Assembly (NCBI GenBank): GCA_028285945.1
Contig: JAPYNE010000020.1
Location: 1-32,182, forward strand
Origin: Candidatus Foliamicus numerosus
GTDB taxonomy: Bacteria > Pseudomonadota > Gammaproteobacteria > Steroidobacterales > Foliamicaceae
Reading direction: 5' to 3'
DNA: 32,182 bases
Made by a program: the position numbers and the translations under genes. Shown here in pieces: positions 31,816-32,182 of the stretch (within the stretch, counting starts at the first letter, position 1; every line of letters begins with the position of its first letter). A model generated the notes under the pieces. That model was not told the DNA's origin. It did not search any database and worked only from the letters and a program-made list of their open reading frames with translations.

Positions 31816-31839
31816 GGGGCGTTTTCCACCCTGACAGGG

Positions 31840-32182
31840 CGGGAACGGAGCGCCTCTTCCCCGAAGGGACGTGAAGGGACTGGCGGCCAAGAGCCGCCGG
31901 CCCGGGCGCACGAGCCCCCCGCGCTGGACGCGGGCCCAGGAATGGGCCGTGTGGAGGATGCGCAAGAAGTACCTGCGACGGTCATGCCGCCGCTGGGCAA
32001 GCGGCGCCTGAAGGTGATGCTGGAGCGCGAGGGGACGATGCTCTCGGAGTCGACCATAGGGCGCATCCTCGCCAAGGGCGTCGGCCTCCGCCGGATCAGG
32101 CCCTGCGCCTTCCTGCGCGGGCGGGCCAAGGCCAAGCGAAGGCGCGGCTTCGCCAAGGGCCACGCCGTGCGCTGGCGCCGGG
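31840..32182 (+). pseudogene. Frameshifted transposase/integrase fragment, runs off the window
   Basis: Plus-strand pieces in different frames read TERLFPEG (about 31848), then KGLAAKSRRPGR...RAQEWAVWRMRKKY (about 31874-31970), then GKRRLKVMLEREGTMLSEST, IGRILAKG and AKGHAVRWR (about 31995-32180). Together they resemble the helix-turn-helix and linker part of IS481-like integrase-core transposases, before the DDE domain. One missing G near 31993 (TGGGC where TGGGGC is expected) would explain the last frame change, and another shift lies near 31870. The catalytic domain is beyond the window. Family assignment is tentative; the decay is clear. Confidence 0.6.

Overview
The window looks like chromosomal DNA of a GC-rich gammaproteobacterium. 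The order mrcA / pilMNOQ (hofMNOPQ type) / aroK / aroB is the classical gammaproteobacterial arrangement. The tesA-ybbA-ybbP genes, GshA of the enterobacterial type, a TonB-dependent receptor and an Mdh with a lactate/malate dehydrogenase fold point the same way. I could not place it more precisely. Several decayed transposases suggest a genome with a history of mobile elements.

Region 1-1592 is a mobile-element graveyard. It holds a GC-rich inverted repeat, a duplicated IS-end motif, an AT-richer truncated ABC exporter gene, an ISAs1-like transposase remnant and an IS21 istA remnant that stops directly against mdh. Region 1593-4209 has mdh, two small exported proteins of unknown function that converge on each other, and two copies of a dispersed palindromic element (one with a perfect 28-bp inverted repeat). 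Region 4210-8510 is a two-gene unit: gshA followed after 2 bases by a phosphoenolpyruvate carboxylase homologue whose catalytic motifs are partly lost. Region 8511-10815 is an accessory island with a degraded repeat, an AT-rich leader and a RloA/RloB pair (AbiL-like ATPase plus Toprim-like protein), probably phage defence.

Region 10825-16856 is the ybbP / ybbA / tesA locus, split by an oligopeptidase B gene on the opposite strand that has a possible lipoprotein signal. A convergent intergenic stretch rich in hairpins (16857-17049) follows. Region 17050-24312 reads as one long minus-strand operon: pilM-pilN-pilO/P-pilQ (a compact type IV pilus or DNA-uptake module), then aroK-aroB-dgt-pyrF (shikimate pathway, nucleotide hydrolysis, pyrimidine synthesis). 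mrcA is divergent from pilM and meets gltA tail to tail with overlapping stop codons. rpmE, with a clear intrinsic terminator, and a large TonB-dependent receptor gene complete the minus-strand set. The window ends inside another frameshifted transposase.

Most genes are ordinary housekeeping. The parts most worth a second look are the gshA-linked degenerate PEP carboxylase, the palindromic repeat family, the compact pil operon with a fused PilO/PilP, and the RloAB island. No tRNA, rRNA or CRISPR array was seen.
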